6,950 nucleotides of DNA, taken from assembly GCA_947307005.1 (NCBI GenBank), contig CAMZHY010000193.1, positions 1 to 6,950 of the forward strand, in the 5' to 3' direction. Position 1 is the first letter of the stretch; every line of letters starts with the position of its first letter. Of the stretch, positions 5,251-6,950 are shown piece after piece. The DNA comes from an uncultured Planctomycetaceae bacterium (lineage in GTDB: Bacteria > Planctomycetota > Planctomycetia > Pirellulales > Thermoguttaceae). The notes beneath the pieces were generated by a model. It saw only the letters and a program-made list of their open reading frames with translations, searched no databases and was not told the origin of the DNA. Both the position numbers and the translations under genes were made by a program.

Positions 5251-6950
5251 ATGGAAAGCGCGACTAATTCCAACATTAAGAACGATCGTCGCGAGTTGTG
5301 CGGCAAGACGTTGGGAGATTACGCGATTATCCGACGAATCGGCGGCGGAGCGACTTCCGACGTTTTTCTTGCGAGACAGAACTCTCTCGGACGCAACGTT
5401 GCGCTCAAGATTCTCAAGGATGATCTTTCTCAAGACGAAACCTACGTGCGACGTTTTATCCATGAGGCTCGCGCCGCGGCGAAGCTCGAACACCCGAACG
5501 TCGTTCGAATCTACGAGGTTGGCGAACTGACCGACGATTCCGCAGTCAAACGACGTTGGTTTTGGACGAAGAAAAGTCGATCTAAGACGAGGGTATATCG
5601 TTTTATTGCGCAGGAGTATGTCGCGGGACTCAGTCTTGCGCAGTATCTGCGCCGCAACGGACCTCTTTCAATCGAGCAAACTTTTGCCGCAATGGAGCAA
5701 ATAGCGCACGCGTTGAAACGCGCGTCTGATTTCAAACTGATCCATCGCGACGTTAAGCCAGAGAATATTATTCTTGATTCATCAGGAGTCGTCCACGTCG
5801 TCGATTTCGGTTTGGCGCGTCCAAGCGAGGATAACGACGCGACTTGGACAGATGTTTCTCTCACTCGAACCGGGGTTGCGCTAGGCACTCCTCTGTATAT
5901 GAGTCCCGAACAAGCGCGTGGTCAGAAACTAGATTCACGAAGCGACGTTTACTCGCTGGGCGTAACGGCTTATCATATGCTTGTTGGAGACGTTCCCTTT
6001 CGGGGGGAGTCGCCGTTAGCCGTCGTTCTAAAACACCTTAACGAGAAACCGCGTCCGATTCGTGAACTACGTCCCGACGCGCCTGAGGCGCTTGCTCGTC
6101 TTGTCGAACGAATGCTTGCCAAGAATCCAGACGACCGACCTTCGTCTCCCGCTTCGCTTCTTCAGGAACTTCGCGACGCAAAAATCGAGTATCTTCGCGA
6201 GTCTCCGACTCGCGACATGCAAGAAATAGCCGCCCAAGGAGGCGCGAACGTTCTTGGCGGTTCGACGGGCTTCTCACTTGGAGCGAACACGAGTTCTCAA
6301 TCTTCGTCAAATGGGAACGGTTCAAGCCAAACAGAAGGCGATTCAAGGGAGTCCGACGAAGGCGTTTTTTCTTCCTTTTTTCAGAATGACGAAGAACGCA
6401 AAAGCTTCGAACATGCGCTTAGCACGACCGCCGTTTCCATGGAGTGGCGCGCCAATATCGAAGAACTCGAATCGATTCGAAACGTTCGAGAACGCTTTTG
6501 GACGCCCAGCCGTATCGCGTTGACGTCGATAACGACAGCATTTGCGTTTTTATTGGGCGGCGGATTATTGATTCTAAAGAATACGCGTCTTAGCGCCGCG
6601 CCCCCGGAACCTCCGCTGACGATCCAACGTTTCAACACCGTTGAGGAACAGTATGTTTTTGCTCTTCAGACGGGCGCTGTCGACGCATGGAAGAGTGTGA
6701 TTGAATATTTTCCGAACGACAAGTATTGGACCCGTCGGGCAGAACGCCAACTTGCTCTTGAGTATGTGGTCGAAGACGACGTCGAGTCGGCCGATAAACT
6801 CTTCAAAAGTTTATTGGCCGATCACTCCGAGGTTGAATTTGATCCGTTCCCACTTGCGGGAACCGCTTGGGTTTCAGCGCGTCGGGGCGACTTTGTCTCA
6901 GCGACCGCTACGATTTCTGAATTAAGCTTCTATCGAACGTCAGATCGATT
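5251..6950 (+). CDS. Membrane-anchored Ser/Thr protein kinase (partial, runs off the right edge)
   Basis: The frame stays open for 566 codons to the window end, so the C-terminus is missing. It is a Hanks-type kinase that transfers phosphate from ATP to Ser/Thr. The motifs, in order, are: glycine loop IGGGATSDVF (30-39), VALK lysine K53, helix-C E72, HRDVKPEN (H165, D167, N172), DFG (D185-G187), GTPLYMSPEQ (212-221), SDVYSLG and a terminal DDRPS. The kinase domain is therefore complete and probably active. A basic, tryptophan-containing insert at about 97-117 separates the beta-4 and beta-5 regions. A Ser/Gly/Asn-rich linker follows at about 340-390, then one membrane helix at about 422-442, then a helical region with a TPR-like look. 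GAGGAG at 5239-5244, 6 bases from the ATG, sets the start. No -10 box is visible between 5130 and 5250, so readthrough from hydrolase copy 2 is likely. The target is unknown. A truncated relic of this gene lies at 3895-4095. Confidence 0.93.
   Translation, partial: MESATNSNIKNDRRELCGKTLGDYAIIRRIGGGATSDVFLARQNSLGRNVALKILKDDLSQDETYVRRFIHEARAAAKLEHPNVVRIYEVGELTDDSAVKRRWFWTKKSRSKTRVYRFIAQEYVAGLSLAQYLRRNGPLSIEQTFAAMEQIAHALKRASDFKLIHRDVKPENIILDSSGVVHVVDFGLARPSEDNDATWTDVSLTRTGVALGTPLYMSPEQARGQKLDSRSDVYSLGVTAYHMLVGDVPFRGESPLAVVLKHLNEKPRPIRELRPDAPEALARLVERMLAKNPDDRPSSPASLLQELRDAKIEYLRESPTRDMQEIAAQGGANVLGGSTGFSLGANTSSQSSSNGNGSSQTEGDSRESDEGVFSSFFQNDEERKSFEHALSTTAVSMEWRANIEELESIRNVRERFWTPSRIALTSITTAFAFLLGGGLLILKNTRLSAAPPEPPLTIQRFNTVEEQYVFALQTGAVDAWKSVIEYFPNDKYWTRRAERQLALEYVVEDDVESADKLFKSLLADHSEVEFDPFPLAGTAWVSARRGDFVSATATISELSFYRTSDR

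Larger units (their letters stand above)
4084..5808 (+). repeat. Tandem duplication, right unit (promoter, hydrolase copy 2, hairpin, kinase 5' part)
   Basis: This is the partner of 2728-4095. Similarity runs through the promoter, hydrolase gene, downstream spacer and the first part of the kinase gene. The last match to the remnant is the HVVDF coding sequence around 5791-5808, near the DFG motif. The kinase continues beyond this point as unique sequence, which shows that the right unit retains the intact original arrangement. The overlap of the two units at 4084-4095 reflects uncertainty about the junction. Confidence 0.78.

Noticed and set aside
5132..5530. Plus-strand open frame of 132 codons spanning the spacer and kinase start
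   Set aside because: It overlaps the kinase in another frame, crosses the terminator-like hairpin and encodes no recognisable domain. The kinase frame has the motifs and the ribosome binding site.
1..6950. Mobile element or defence-system explanation for the tandem paralogues
   Set aside because: No transposase, integrase, terminal inverted repeats, target-site duplications or CRISPR-like repeats were seen. Simple tandem duplication explains the layout.

Overview
The window reads as a piece of a bacterial chromosome, most likely from the phylum Planctomycetota. That assignment is an inference. It rests on a membrane-anchored Ser/Thr kinase with a helical-repeat-like outer part, a LemA/M48-peptidase pair, and a strong bias for CGACG/CGTCG-type words in both genes and spacers. 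All genes are on the + strand. I see no tRNA, rRNA, CRISPR array, insertion sequence or phage gene.

Region 1 (about 1-2696): a LemA-family membrane protein (6-602) is followed 27 bases later by a 688-residue integral-membrane M48 zinc metallopeptidase (630-2696). This is a well-known gene pair. The peptidase carries a long C-terminal extension that looks like a TerB-type helical domain.

Region 2 (about 2697-5250): two tandem paralogous genes (2828-3772 and 4185-5129), each 314 residues and about 84% identical, encode metallo-beta-lactamase-fold hydrolases. They resemble the hydrolase domain of ComEC and have twin-arginine-like export signals. Each has its own extended -10 promoter (TGnTATAAT) and ribosome binding site.

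Region 3 (5251-6950, runs off the right edge): a transmembrane Ser/Thr protein kinase with all the usual catalytic motifs, a serine/glycine-rich linker, one membrane helix and the start of an external helical region.

The most informative observation is the 412-base stretch between the two hydrolase genes. It is not empty. It holds a decayed copy of the beginning of the downstream kinase gene: a GTG in place of ATG, a nonsense codon at codon 24, small indels and two large internal deletions. The repeated unit was therefore [promoter - hydrolase - hairpin - kinase 5' end], duplicated in tandem. The second copy kept an intact kinase and the first copy's kinase piece is dying. The kinase piece appears to end at a GTCGTCG word that also lies just upstream of the first promoter, which suggests where the duplication junction is. 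The first copy retains a strong intrinsic terminator. The matching hairpin before the live kinase has lost its T-run, so the live kinase may be expressed by readthrough from the second hydrolase gene.
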